DNA from: Cohnella faecalis
Lineage (GTDB): Bacteria; Bacillota; Bacilli; Paenibacillales; Paenibacillaceae
Length of the DNA stretch: 64,000 bases
Assembly: GCF_003570905.1 (NCBI RefSeq)
Contig: NZ_QXJM01000042.1
Span: 52,965-116,964 of the forward strand
Direction: 5' to 3'
Shown here: piece by piece, positions 36,125 to 44,416 of the stretch
How the letters are laid out: each line of letters opens with the position of its first letter
How positions within the stretch are numbered: position 1 is the stretch's first letter
The notes under the pieces: generated by a model
Seen by the model: the letters and a program-made list of their open reading frames with translations, nothing else
Told to the model about the DNA's origin: nothing
Database searches by the model: none
Position numbers and translations under genes: made by a program

Positions 36125-36409
36125 TTAGCCGATGATCGCGTGGATGTCGCTTTCTTTCATAATCAAGTACTCTTTGCCCTCGTACTTGATTTCCGTGCCT
36201 GCGTATTTGGAGAACAGCACAACGTCTCCTTCTTTCACTTCAAGAGCGACGCGAACGCCGTCTTTGTTCACGGAGCCGCTGCCGACGGCAACGATTTTGC
36301 CTTCTTGCGGCTTTTCTTTTGCCGTGTCCGGCAAAACGATACCGCTGGCGGTTTTCTCTTCTTTCGCGACTGCTTCGACCAGTACGCGGTCACCCAAAGG
36401 TCTGATCAT
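36125..36409 (-). CDS. groES: Co-chaperonin GroES
   Basis: A 94-residue Hsp10: MIRPLGDRVLVEAV at the start, the mobile loop EEKTASGIVLPDTAKEKP that contacts GroEL, and DVVLFSKYAGTEIKY near the end. It caps the GroEL ring. First gene of the groESL operon, behind a sigma-A promoter overlapped by CIRCE. Confidence 0.99.
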   Translation of the reverse strand: MIRPLGDRVLVEAVAKEEKTASGIVLPDTAKEKPQEGKIVAVGSGSVNKDGVRVALEVKEGDVVLFSKYAGTEIKYEGKEYLIMKESDIHAIIG

Positions 36410-36460
36410 GAAAATAGCCTCCTTTTAACTCCATGTAAAGGTATGTTTTGTTTTGCTCAA

Positions 36461-36487
36461 TTAGCACTCAACATAAGCAAGTGCTAA
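36461..36487. promoter_or_regulatory. CIRCE element (HrcA operator)
   Basis: TTAGCACTC, 9 bp, AAGTGCTAA. The consensus is TTAGCACTC-N9-GAGTGCTAA, so one base of the second arm differs. It lies between the groESL promoter and the groES start, the usual place for HrcA repression. Confidence 0.95.
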
Positions 36488-36499
36488 TAACCATTTATT

Positions 36500-36528
36500 A
36501 TGATACGGTTTTTAGCGGACGTTTTCAA
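36500..36528 (-). promoter_or_regulatory. Sigma-A promoter of groESL
   Basis: On the minus strand TTGAAA, 17 bp, TATCAT lies directly before CIRCE. Confidence 0.75.
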
Positions 36529-36552
36529 GTCCTATCCTCAAAAAATCATCTT

Positions 36553-36589
36553 CAAAAAACAAGAAGACCCGCATCTCCTGCGGGTCTTC
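36553..36589 (-). terminator. Terminator of the second chemoreceptor gene
   Basis: On the minus strand GAAGACCCGC pairs with GCGGGTCTTC around a short loop and TTGTTTTTT follows, about 50 bp past the stop codon. Confidence 0.9.
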
Positions 36590-36636
36590 GCCGAGTTGGC
36601 ACGCTTCCCATTGTATCCCAATGAGAGCAACCTCAT

Positions 36637-37908
36637 TCAAGTTTTGTAGTTGCCGACGAGCCCCTTCAGTCTGGCGGCCATCGAGCTAAGATTGTCAGCC
36701 GTCCGAGCCATCTCTTCTGTTGAGGAAAGCTGCTCTTCGGTCATTGCCGATACTTGCTCCGTGAACGACGCTGTTTCTTCCGTAATACGCGAAATATCCT
36801 GAATCGACTGGACGACGGACGCGCTGCCGGCGGACATCTGCTCGACGGATGCGGCGACGTCCACGATGTTGCCGCTCAACTGGCTGACGTTGTCGACGAT
36901 TTCCCGGAACGTCTCTTCGGCGTTCTTCATGCCGGCCACCGCCGCGAACACTTGTCCCGCGCTCTGCTCGAACATGGTCGCTACCTGCGCGATATCTCCG
37001 GACATCGCTTCGAGCGTGTCCGCAATTTGCACGGCGGACTGCTGCGTCTGATCGGCCAGCTTCCGGATTTCGCCGGCGACGACCGCGAAGCCGCGGCCGT
37101 GCTCCCCTGCGCGGGCCGCTTCGATGGCGGCGTTAAGAGCGAGCAGGTTCGTCTGATTCGATACTTCGGATATGTAACCGATAACTTCGCGAACTTGTTC
37201 GGATTTGTGGTTCAGTCCGCGCACCGTCCCCTGCAAGGAGCGGAACGCTTTCTCTACCTGGATAATATCAGCGGAAGTTGTACGAAGCAGCTCCGAGCCT
37301 TCGGACGCGCGGCTTCGGGTCGTTTGCGCCATATCGGACACGCCTGTCGTCGTCGATGCCACTTGATTCAAGCCGTCGAGCGTTTCTTGCATGACCGCGG
37401 ATATTTCTTGCGTCTGGGCGACTTGCGTCTCCGAGCCTGAGGCGACTCTCTCGACGGCTTTGGACACTTCGCCGCTAACTCTCGCGTTCTCGTCCGCTCC
37501 TTGCTTGAATTGAATGGCCGCTGCGGCGAGCTCCGCGGTGCTGTCTCTAAGCTCTTTCATCATCTTCTGGAGTCCGTCGAGCATTCCGTTAGCGGAAACC
37601 GCCAAATCCCCCACCTCGTCGTAGGAGGTCACGTGAACGCGGCGCGTAAGGTCTCCTCCCGAAGAAGCGATATTTTTCAAGGTTGAGGTAACTCCGCCGA
37701 TCGATCCGGTAATATTCCGTTCCATGATGAAAAGCCCGAATCCGGCCGCCGCGATGACCACGACGAAGATCGCAATCAATTCAATGAACAAAGCCATGTT
37801 GTCGCTAACGTCCAGCTGAATGACGATCAAGAGAAACGCCAAAACAAGCAGCACGACTAGTCCTAAAAACCCATATGCAAATTTGCGCCCCAATGACAAA
37901 TTCCGCAT
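36637..37908 (-). CDS. Methyl-accepting chemotaxis protein without extracellular sensor
   Basis: A 423-residue receptor-like protein. Two transmembrane helices (about 10-30 and 36-58) are joined by only a few residues, so no external ligand domain exists. A HAMP segment (about 60-115) and the signalling coiled coil follow, with tip TNLLALNAAIEAARAGE and AVVAGEIRKLADQT. It may sense membrane state, energy or an intracellular partner. It stands between groES and tatC, where B. subtilis has other genes. AAGGGG precedes the ATG. Confidence 0.92.
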   Translation of the reverse strand: MRNLSLGRKFAYGFLGLVVLLVLAFLLIVIQLDVSDNMALFIELIAIFVVVIAAAGFGLFIMERNITGSIGGVTSTLKNIASSGGDLTRRVHVTSYDEVGDLAVSANGMLDGLQKMMKELRDSTAELAAAAIQFKQGADENARVSGEVSKAVERVASGSETQVAQTQEISAVMQETLDGLNQVASTTTGVSDMAQTTRSRASEGSELLRTTSADIIQVEKAFRSLQGTVRGLNHKSEQVREVIGYISEVSNQTNLLALNAAIEAARAGEHGRGFAVVAGEIRKLADQTQQSAVQIADTLEAMSGDIAQVATMFEQSAGQVFAAVAGMKNAEETFREIVDNVSQLSGNIVDVAASVEQMSAGSASVVQSIQDISRITEETASFTEQVSAMTEEQLSSTEEMARTADNLSSMAARLKGLVGNYKT

Positions 37909-38005
37909 CCATTTGTCCCCTTCCGAATGGTTAACACATAATGTAAGCCTTTTCTAAGACTAGTGTACCATATTTTCGGGAACGGGAATATCGAAATTTG
38001 ACAGC

Positions 38006-38785
38006 TTATGCAACGGAATCGTCTTCCTCTTCGGCGCTTTTTGCAGATAGTTTTTTTCGGTATGCGATCCGGGACAGCATGACGCTGAACTCATACAGGA
38101 GAATCAAAGGAATGGCAACCAGACTATCCGATACAAAGTCGGGAGGAGTAACGATAACGCCGATTACGATAAGCGCGAACCACGCGTAGCGACGCATTTT
38201 TTGGAGCAAGCGAGGCTGCAAAATTCCGAGTCGGGTCAAAAAGAGAATGATGACCGGCAGCTCGAAGAGCAAGGAAATCGGAAGCAAAATGTTGAACAGA
38301 AACGAGAAGTATTGGGTAACTCCGTACATCTGCTGCAGACCCATGCTGTGAGTCACGTTTTCGGTAAAATAGAACGCCATCGGGAAAACGACATAGTAGG
38401 AAAATGCTAGTCCGATCAAAAACATGATTAACGTGCCGGGGACGTACCGGAGCGTCGAGGATTGTTCCTTCCGCGCCAGCCCGGGCTTGACGAACGCCCA
38501 CAGCTGAAACATGGCGAACGGCAAAGCGACCAGCAGCGAAATGAGCATCGCGAATTTCATGTACAGTCCGATCGCGTCCCAAGGCGAGAAAGCGTTCAAC
38601 TCCAAATTGTCCACAGGAGCCGCCGCCACGAGATAGTCGAACAACGGCTGCGCGCCGAACAAGCCCCCTACAAGTCCGAGGACGAATACGATCAGGCAAA
38701 ACAAAATCCGTTTGCGGAGCTCGCCGATATGTTCGAGTATCGGCATCCATTCCTCTTGCGATTCCGGAATGTTCTTTGGTTTCAC
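38006..38785 (-). CDS. tatC: Twin-arginine translocase subunit TatC
   Basis: A 259-residue protein with six transmembrane helices; the N-terminal MPILEHIGELRKRI includes the HxxELRxR motif that binds the twin-arginine signal. The GTG at 38785 with GGAGGTG upstream is the likely start; the longer frame lacks a ribosome site. TatC with TatA exports folded proteins, often with cofactors such as molybdopterin, which fits the Mo-cofactor genes next door. A hairpin separates it from tatA. Confidence 0.95.
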   Translation of the reverse strand: MKPKNIPESQEEWMPILEHIGELRKRILFCLIVFVLGLVGGLFGAQPLFDYLVAAAPVDNLELNAFSPWDAIGLYMKFAMLISLLVALPFAMFQLWAFVKPGLARKEQSSTLRYVPGTLIMFLIGLAFSYYVVFPMAFYFTENVTHSMGLQQMYGVTQYFSFLFNILLPISLLFELPVIILFLTRLGILQPRLLQKMRRYAWFALIVIGVIVTPPDFVSDSLVAIPLILLYEFSVMLSRIAYRKKLSAKSAEEEDDSVA

Positions 38786-38819
38786 TCGCACACCTCCAGG
38801 AAGCCTTGCCAATAAGAAA

Positions 38820-38840
38820 GGCGGCTGATAGGCAGCCGCC
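38820..38840 (-). terminator. Hairpin between tatA and tatC
   Basis: On the minus strand GGCGGCTG-CCTAT-CAGCCGCC is followed by TTTCTTATT. It lies 18 bp after the tatA stop codon and ends shortly before the tatC ribosome site. It may act as a partial terminator that lowers tatC relative to tatA. Confidence 0.65.
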
Positions 38841-38857
38841 CGTTGCATGCCTCCGGC

Positions 38858-39094
38858 TTATTCCGGCAGGCGTCTTTCCGCTTTCGGCGTCTCGTTCTCC
38901 GCTTGCGGGGAAACTTCCACGCGGCGCGCGTTCCGATCCGACGGTTGTTCATCCATCAAATCGTTCGCGCCTTTCTTGAATTCGCGAAGCGTCCGTCCGA
39001 ATGCTTTGCCAAGCTCGGGGAGCTTATTGGGCCCGAACAGCAGAAGCGCGATCAGCACGAGCAAAATAATGCCCGAAGCGCCTATTCCCGACAT
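38858..39094 (-). CDS. tatA: Twin-arginine translocase subunit TatA
   Basis: A 78-residue protein with one N-terminal transmembrane helix (ASGIILLVLIALLLF), the FGPNKLPELGKAFG hinge and amphipathic helix, and a charged tail. TatA multimers form the pore with TatC. Position next to tatC matches tatAy-tatCy of B. subtilis. Confidence 0.96.
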   Translation of the reverse strand: MSGIGASGIILLVLIALLLFGPNKLPELGKAFGRTLREFKKGANDLMDEQPSDRNARRVEVSPQAENETPKAERRLPE

Positions 39095-39142
39095 AAGGGA
39101 TCACTCACTTTCCTTCTTGATTGTATCGTACGCAGCCGCCGA

Positions 39143-40201
39143 TCAACAGCGGTGCAATCCTCCGTAACCCATGGCGACGATGTCTTCCTTGCCGATGCGA
39201 TCCCCCGCCAGCACGCGGGGCAGCAGAACGTCGAACGACGTATACGGATCGTGCATGACGCAGCCCGGCAAACCGAATATCGGAATTCCGCGCAAATAGC
39301 CGAACAACAGCATCGATCCCGGCAGCATCGGAGTTCCGTAGCTGACGATGTCCGTTCCGGCCTCTGCGATAGCTCCCGGCGTACGATCGTCCGGATCGAC
39401 CGACATTCCGCCCGTTACGAGTATCATATCATACCCTTGCTGAAGGAAATAGTGAATATCCTTGACAATTATTTGTCGATCGTCGGGGGCGAATCGCTGC
39501 TCCGCCACTTCGGAGCCGAGAGCTTCGAGCTTCGCTCGCACGGCGGGTCCGAATTTGTCGGCGATCCGGCCGGCATACACTTCGCTGCCCGTCGTCAGGA
39601 GTCCCGCGCGAGCTTTTCGAAGAGGCCGTACCGACACCGGAGCTTCCCCATGCCGTTGCTTGTATTCGGCGGCAAGCTTCTCAACCTTCCGCACCTTCGA
39701 TTCCGGGACGATCAACGGGATCGCCCTTGTCGCCGCCAACGCTTCTCCGGCATGGACGACGCGATGGTTCGTCACCGTCGCAAGCGCAATCTCGCCCAAA
39801 CCGTTAACGCCATCAACGAATTCCTTGGCGATGCAAGCCAATCCGGTGCGGTCCGATTTCACGGACACCTTGCCTTCGTGCGGCTCGCCGAACGCGGTGC
39901 CGGTTCCCGACAGCGCCGCCGCCATTCGCAGCGCGGCGTCGTCCTCGTGAAGATCGCTCTCGGCAAGCTCAATGACATACAGATGTTCTTTGCCGATGTC
40001 CTTAAGCTTGGGGATGTCTTCCGCTTCGACACGGTGGCCTTTGCGAAACAATCGGCCTTTGAACGAGCCCGGCAAAATCTGGGTAAGATCATGCGCGAGA
40101 ACCGTACCGATCGCGTCCTCCACCTTCACTTCCCTTAGCACCGAGGAGCTTAGGATCGTATGTTCCGCAGCTCCGGAATCCGAACTGCCGCGGCCGGTCA
40201 T
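39143..40201 (-). CDS. Molybdopterin-binding MoeA-like protein
   Basis: A 352-residue protein with a C-terminal molybdopterin-binding (MoCF) fold: RKARAGLLTTGSEVYAG, MILVTGGMSVDPDDRTPG and FGLPGCVMHDPYT. It is shorter than canonical MoeA (about 400) and its N-terminal region is not the standard MoeA domain I/II. It probably takes part in molybdate insertion or serves as a cofactor-related binding protein. It overlaps the mogA/moaB gene by 4 bp and ends before tatA. Confidence 0.85.
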   Translation of the reverse strand: MTGRGSSDSGAAEHTILSSSVLREVKVEDAIGTVLAHDLTQILPGSFKGRLFRKGHRVEAEDIPKLKDIGKEHLYVIELAESDLHEDDAALRMAAALSGTGTAFGEPHEGKVSVKSDRTGLACIAKEFVDGVNGLGEIALATVTNHRVVHAGEALAATRAIPLIVPESKVRKVEKLAAEYKQRHGEAPVSVRPLRKARAGLLTTGSEVYAGRIADKFGPAVRAKLEALGSEVAEQRFAPDDRQIIVKDIHYFLQQGYDMILVTGGMSVDPDDRTPGAIAEAGTDIVSYGTPMLPGSMLLFGYLRGIPIFGLPGCVMHDPYTSFDVLLPRVLAGDRIGKEDIVAMGYGGLHRC

Positions 40202-40692
40202 CCTTCTTTCCCCTTCCGCGAGCCGGACACCTGCTCCAGCGCTTCCGGAAGCAAGTCGATGACAGCCATCAAATGATCGTGCACGCCTTTGGGATCGCCT
40301 GGCAAATTAACGATCAGCGTGCGCCCGCGAATGACGCATACTCCGCGAAACAGCGCGCTTCGGCGCGATCGCTGCATGGATGCGTAACGCATCGCCTCCG
40401 CGATGCCCGGAACGTTGCGGTCCGCGATCATAAGCGTCGCTTCCGGCGTCACGTCCCGAAATCCGAGGCCGGTTCCTCCTGTCGTAAAGACGAGATCGGC
40501 TTGATAATAATCCGCCATCTCGATGAGCGCCGCCCGGATTTCCCCCTGCTCGTCCGGAACGATCCGGTAGTCGACGATGTCTCCGATCAGCTCTTCCTCT
40601 ACCAGTTCCCGAATAACTTGCGCGCTCGTGTCTTCCCTCTCTCCGCGTGAGCCTTTGTCGCTTGCCGTCAATAACGCCACTTTCCAGCGCAT
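40198..40692 (-). CDS. moaB: Molybdenum cofactor biosynthesis protein MoaB/MogA
   Basis: A 164-residue MoCF-fold protein with VALLTASDKGSRGEREDTS, VFTTGGTGLGFRDVTPEA and VNLPGDPKGVHDHL. It adenylates molybdopterin before metal insertion (MogA activity), or is the MoaB equivalent. ATGA overlap with the MoeA-like gene shows translational coupling. GGGGGAAG precedes the ATG. Confidence 0.93.
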   Translation of the reverse strand: MRWKVALLTASDKGSRGEREDTSAQVIRELVEEELIGDIVDYRIVPDEQGEIRAALIEMADYYQADLVFTTGGTGLGFRDVTPEATLMIADRNVPGIAEAMRYASMQRSRRSALFRGVCVIRGRTLIVNLPGDPKGVHDHLMAVIDLLPEALEQVSGSRKGKEG

Positions 40693-40829
40693 GCTTCTTC
40701 CCCCCGTCCCATGAGTTCGAAGACCGAAATGAACGAATAAGAAAGCTTTGTTCCATTGCGCTTATCCGATTCATTTTCCCAAAAAAATAGTTCCCGAAAG
40801 AACGAATGCTTTGCGCGGCAGGCAAGCGG

Positions 40830-41336
40830 CTACGCCGGCCCGGCTTCCGATGCCGCTTCGTAGTCGCCGTTTTTCCCGCCTGTCTTAAGCAGCAATTGAA
40901 CGGGGCCTATCACCATATCCTTCTGCAACGCCTTGCACATATCGTAAACGGTAAGCGCCGCGGCGGACACCGCCGTAAGAGCTTCCATCTCGACTCCCGT
41001 CTTCCCGGTCGTCTTTACTTCCGCCGTTATGAACAGCGTGTCCTTGCCGTTATCGCCGAAGGTAATGTTCACTCCGGTCAAAGGCAGCGGATGGCACATC
41101 GGAATCCAATCTGACGTTTTTTTCGCAGCCTGGATGCCGGCTACCTGCGCGACCGCCAGCACGTCGCCCTTGGCGACCGCTCCTTCGCGTATTCTTCGCA
41201 GAGTATCGGGCGCCATGACGACTTTGCCTTCCGCTTTGGCTGTCCGGGCCGATACCGGCTTGTCCGACACGTCCACCATGACGGCGCGGCCTTGTTCATT
41301 GAAGTGGGTAAGTCCGTCATGCGCGTCTCTCATCAT
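40830..41336 (-). CDS. moaC: Cyclic pyranopterin monophosphate synthase MoaC
   Basis: A 168-residue MoaC: LTHFNEQGRAVMVDVSDK at the start, IPMCHPLPLTGV, and GVEMEALTAVSAAALTVYDMCKA with the catalytic Lys region in TAEVKTTGKTG. It makes cyclic pyranopterin in the first part of Mo-cofactor synthesis. I use the ATG at 41336 in GGAGGGATTATGATGA, which overlaps the cyclo-ligase stop. B. subtilis has moaC next to ydiF too. Confidence 0.95.
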   Translation of the reverse strand: MMRDAHDGLTHFNEQGRAVMVDVSDKPVSARTAKAEGKVVMAPDTLRRIREGAVAKGDVLAVAQVAGIQAAKKTSDWIPMCHPLPLTGVNITFGDNGKDTLFITAEVKTTGKTGVEMEALTAVSAAALTVYDMCKALQKDMVIGPVQLLLKTGGKNGDYEAASEAGPA

Positions 41337-41986
41337 AATCCCTCCGTCCAAGTGGAGTTCCAATAAACGTCTTTCTCCGTCGCCAAAGCGTCCATTCGCA
41401 AATCGTGGGACTCCTTCGGCAAACGCTCCTCCGTCACTTGCAGCGAGTAAGCGAATCCGATCCACCGCGTTCCTTCGCGGAGACCGGTCGTCTCGGCCGC
41501 ATAGAGCCGGTCATAAAATCCCCCGCCATAGCCAAGCCGTCCTCCGAACCGGTCAAAAGCAAGTCCCGGAACGAGAACGACGTCGAGCGGGGCGCTTTCG
41601 GGATAGCGGGTCGTCCGTGCCGGGTCCGGCTCCGGCACTCCCCACTTGCCGGAAATAAAGCTCGCCATGGATCTCACTTCGCGAAGCTCCAGGCTTCGTC
41701 CGCTGTCCGAACTTACCATCCTCGGTGCGACGATCCGGTCGCCTGCTCGCAACGCTAGCTCGAACAGAAGTTCGGGGTCCGCCTCCGAGCGGAAAGCCCC
41801 GTATAAACATATCGTTAACGGTCTATCCGACCGGCGGCGAAGAGGTGCGAGAATGCCATCCTCCACCATTCGGCATGCGAGTGCCGAATTCCTTCGCCGC
41901 TCATCGGAATCGAGCGTATCTCTTAATGCCGTCATCCGGTTGCGCCAGCCCTTTTTGTCGAACGGCCCATTCCCCTGCGCTTCCAT
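41333..41986 (-). CDS. 5-formyltetrahydrofolate cyclo-ligase
   Basis: A 217-residue enzyme that turns 5-formyl-THF into methenyl-THF with ATP. The C-terminal signature LVPGLAFDRFGGRLGYGGGFYDRL is clear (split here as VPGLAFD and RLGYGGGFYDR), and KKGWRNRM lies at the N-terminus. Length is typical. It heads the moaC transcript, with a 4-bp overlap. AGGTGAGG precedes the ATG. Confidence 0.94.
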   Translation of the reverse strand: MEAQGNGPFDKKGWRNRMTALRDTLDSDERRRNSALACRMVEDGILAPLRRRSDRPLTICLYGAFRSEADPELLFELALRAGDRIVAPRMVSSDSGRSLELREVRSMASFISGKWGVPEPDPARTTRYPESAPLDVVLVPGLAFDRFGGRLGYGGGFYDRLYAAETTGLREGTRWIGFAYSLQVTEERLPKESHDLRMDALATEKDVYWNSTWTEGL

Positions 41987-42079
41987 CAATGCCGCCTCAC
42001 CTTGAAAACAAATGAAAATCCTGGTTTCAGTGTATCACTTGTCGCCCCCATTCGCCAATAACCCAAGGCGTCCGCGGGC

Positions 42080-42109
42080 TTGGACGCTCCGCCGGATTTA
42101 CGGTACACT
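42080..42109 (+). promoter_or_regulatory. Sigma-A promoter of the YdiF-type gene
   Basis: TTGGAC, 18 bp, TACACT, about 45 bp before the start codon. Confidence 0.5.
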
Positions 42110-42153
42110 GGAATCATCGTCTTAAGAACCGAATTGTGACGGAGGGATCCCTC

Positions 42154-44097
42154 TTGCTTTTGCAAGCTTCAGGCATTATTAAAAATTACGGCGTTACCCC
42201 GATCTTGTCAGGCGTATCGCTTCAAGTGGGAGAGCGCGACCGGATCGGTCTCGTCGGCGTGAACGGAGCCGGCAAATCGACTTTTCTCCGGATCTTGGCC
42301 GGCGAGCTGCAGGCGGACGGCGGCTCGGTATCCAAGCCCAAAGAGCTGCGAATCGGTTACTTGGCTCAAAACGGCGGGCTTCAAGGCCACTTGACTCTTC
42401 AAGAAGAAATGACATCCGCTTTCGGCCCTCTGCTCGATCAAGAGAAGGAGCTTCGCGCGATGGAGCTGCGGATCGCCAATCCGAACGAGCAAGCCGATCC
42501 GATCAAGTACGAATCGCTTCTAACTCAATACGCCGATCGGAGCGAACGCTTTCGCGAAGCCGGCGGCTATGAGATGAACAACCGCATCCGCAGCGTTCTT
42601 CATGGAATGGGCTTCGGCGAATTCGCTCCGGACACCGCCATTTCCAGCTTAAGCGGAGGACAGCGGACGCGGCTTGCGCTTGCGCGGCTTCTGCTCGTTC
42701 AGCCGGATTTGCTTCTGCTGGACGAACCGACCAACCATCTGGACATCGATACGCTATCCTGGCTGGAGCAATATTTGCGCAACTACTCCGGATCTATGGT
42801 TATCGTTTCGCATGACCGTTACTTTCTCGATGCTACCGTTACTTCTATAGTAGAAATCGAACGCCACGCGGCGATTCGTTACACCGGCAACTACACTCGA
42901 TTCATGGAGTTGAAGGAAGCCGATTATTCGCAAAAGGTAAAGCTGTTCGAGCAGCAGCGCAAAGAAATCGCGCGAATGGAGGACTTCATTCAACGCAATA
43001 TCGTTCGCGCCACCACGACCCGCCGCGCCCAAAGCCGCCGCAACGCTCTGGAGAGAATCGAGCGGCTGGAAAAGCCGGGAACGTTGAAGCAGGCAAGCTT
43101 TTCCTTCGCGACCGAACGAAGAAGCGGCAAGGATGTGCTCGAGGTATACGATGCCGCAGCGGCGCCGCAGCCGGATATGAGTCCGTTGTTTCACAACGTT
43201 GCCTTCGAGGTAAAAAGGGGCGAACGGGTTGCCCTGCTCGGTCGGAACGGGGTCGGAAAAACGACTTTGCTCAAAGCGCTGGTCGGCAAGACGGAATTGC
43301 GCTCCGGAGCTTATAGGTGGGGAACGGGCATCTCGCTCGGATATTACGATCAGGAGCAGCGCGAGCTGAACCCCGCCAACACCGTTCTGGAGGAAGTGTG
43401 GAGCGCGTTCCCTTCGCAGCCGGAAGCCGAAATCCGGACGGTGCTGGGCAACTTTCTATTCAGCGGGGAAGATGTTCGCAAAAGCGTAGGCTCCTTGAGC
43501 GGCGGGGAAAAAGCGAGGGTCGCGCTCTCGAAGCTCATGCTGCTGAAGGCGAATGTGCTGCTGCTGGACGAGCCTACGAACCATCTCGATCTGATGAGCC
43601 GCGAGGTTCTGGAGGCCGCGTTGGAAGAATATGAAGGAACGCTCATTTTCGTATCTCACGATCGATACTTTCTCAATCGGCTAACGGATCGGATTGTCGA
43701 ACTTCACCCGGACGGCGCGAAGCATTTCCTGGGAAATTATGACGAAATGGTTGCGAAAAAGCGGGAAATGGAAGAATGGTTAGCGTCATCAAACGCCGCC
43801 GCTTCCCAAGTTCCGCAATCCGCATCCGTCGGTTCGGCATCCTCCGCCAACGCGACAAGCTACGAAGCGGACAAACAGGCAAAACGAGACCAACGCGCAA
43901 AGCAGCGGAAGCTTGAGCAGGCGGAAGCGGATATCGCCAAGCTTGAGGAAGAAATCGCGGCTTTGGAAGAGGAGATGGCTTCGCCCGAAGTCGTCACGGA
44001 TTATGTACGGCTCCGCGAGAAACAGGAAGCCGTCGAATCGCGGCGGACCGCGCTCGAACTAGCATTTGCCGTGTGGGAATCCGCCATGGAGGAGTAA
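42154..44097 (+). CDS. ABC-F family ATPase, YdiF type
   Basis: A 647-residue double ATPase with Walker A GVNGAGKST and GRNGVGKTT, signatures LSGGQRTRL and LSGGEKARV, Walker B LLLLDEPTNHLD twice, and a C-terminal coiled coil after a Ser/Ala linker. It should act on ribosomes like other ABC-F proteins. The neighbourhood (groESL, tat, moaC on one side and tsaD on the other) is that of B. subtilis ydiF. The TTG at 42154 with GGAGGGA upstream is the likely start. Confidence 0.92.
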   Translation: MLLQASGIIKNYGVTPILSGVSLQVGERDRIGLVGVNGAGKSTFLRILAGELQADGGSVSKPKELRIGYLAQNGGLQGHLTLQEEMTSAFGPLLDQEKELRAMELRIANPNEQADPIKYESLLTQYADRSERFREAGGYEMNNRIRSVLHGMGFGEFAPDTAISSLSGGQRTRLALARLLLVQPDLLLLDEPTNHLDIDTLSWLEQYLRNYSGSMVIVSHDRYFLDATVTSIVEIERHAAIRYTGNYTRFMELKEADYSQKVKLFEQQRKEIARMEDFIQRNIVRATTTRRAQSRRNALERIERLEKPGTLKQASFSFATERRSGKDVLEVYDAAAAPQPDMSPLFHNVAFEVKRGERVALLGRNGVGKTTLLKALVGKTELRSGAYRWGTGISLGYYDQEQRELNPANTVLEEVWSAFPSQPEAEIRTVLGNFLFSGEDVRKSVGSLSGGEKARVALSKLMLLKANVLLLDEPTNHLDLMSREVLEAALEEYEGTLIFVSHDRYFLNRLTDRIVELHPDGAKHFLGNYDEMVAKKREMEEWLASSNAAASQVPQSASVGSASSANATSYEADKQAKRDQRAKQRKLEQAEADIAKLEEEIAALEEEMASPEVVTDYVRLREKQEAVESRRTALELAFAVWESAMEE

Positions 44098-44126
44098 TGT
44101 AAAGCCGGCGTAAACTATTCACAACG

Positions 44127-44386
44127 TTATCCACAGCTTGAGTTAACCGGAATTCGGAAGGCCTGTCTATCTTCAGCCTCGAAAACCGTTTGTACTCAAG
44201 CTTTTTTCATTCTATTTTTCGTAATTCCCGTACTTTTCCACCGAATTATCCACACTACCCACATTATCCACTATAAAACTGTGAAAAAGTCATCCCCGTT
44301 TGCATGTTTACATTCCCTTTACAGTGCCAACGGGTTCACGCGTTTGTCCACAGTATACACAGGTGGTGTGGATAACTTTGTCCACA
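44127..44386. promoter_or_regulatory. DnaA-box cluster (seven boxes)
   Basis: Perfect TTATCCACA boxes lie at 44127-44135 and 44246-44254 (plus) and 44367-44375 (minus). Boxes with one mismatch lie at 44264-44272 (TTATCCACT), 44344-44352 (TTGTCCACA), 44353-44361 (GTATACACA) and 44378-44386 (TTGTCCACA). The last four sit within 45 bp. No dnaA, dnaN or recF is near, so this is not oriC. As I recall, B. subtilis has a DnaA-binding cluster between gcp (tsaD) and ydiF, which is the matching place. Otherwise the 44098-44416 gap holds no gene. Confidence 0.8.
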
Positions 44387-44416
44387 TCTACTTGAGAATA
44401 AGTTTCACGTTGTGAA

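Noticed and set aside
44127..44386. The DnaA-box cluster as the chromosome origin
   Set aside because: dnaA, dnaN, recF, gyrB, rpmH and similar origin neighbours are absent, and no clear AT-rich unwinding region lies beside it.
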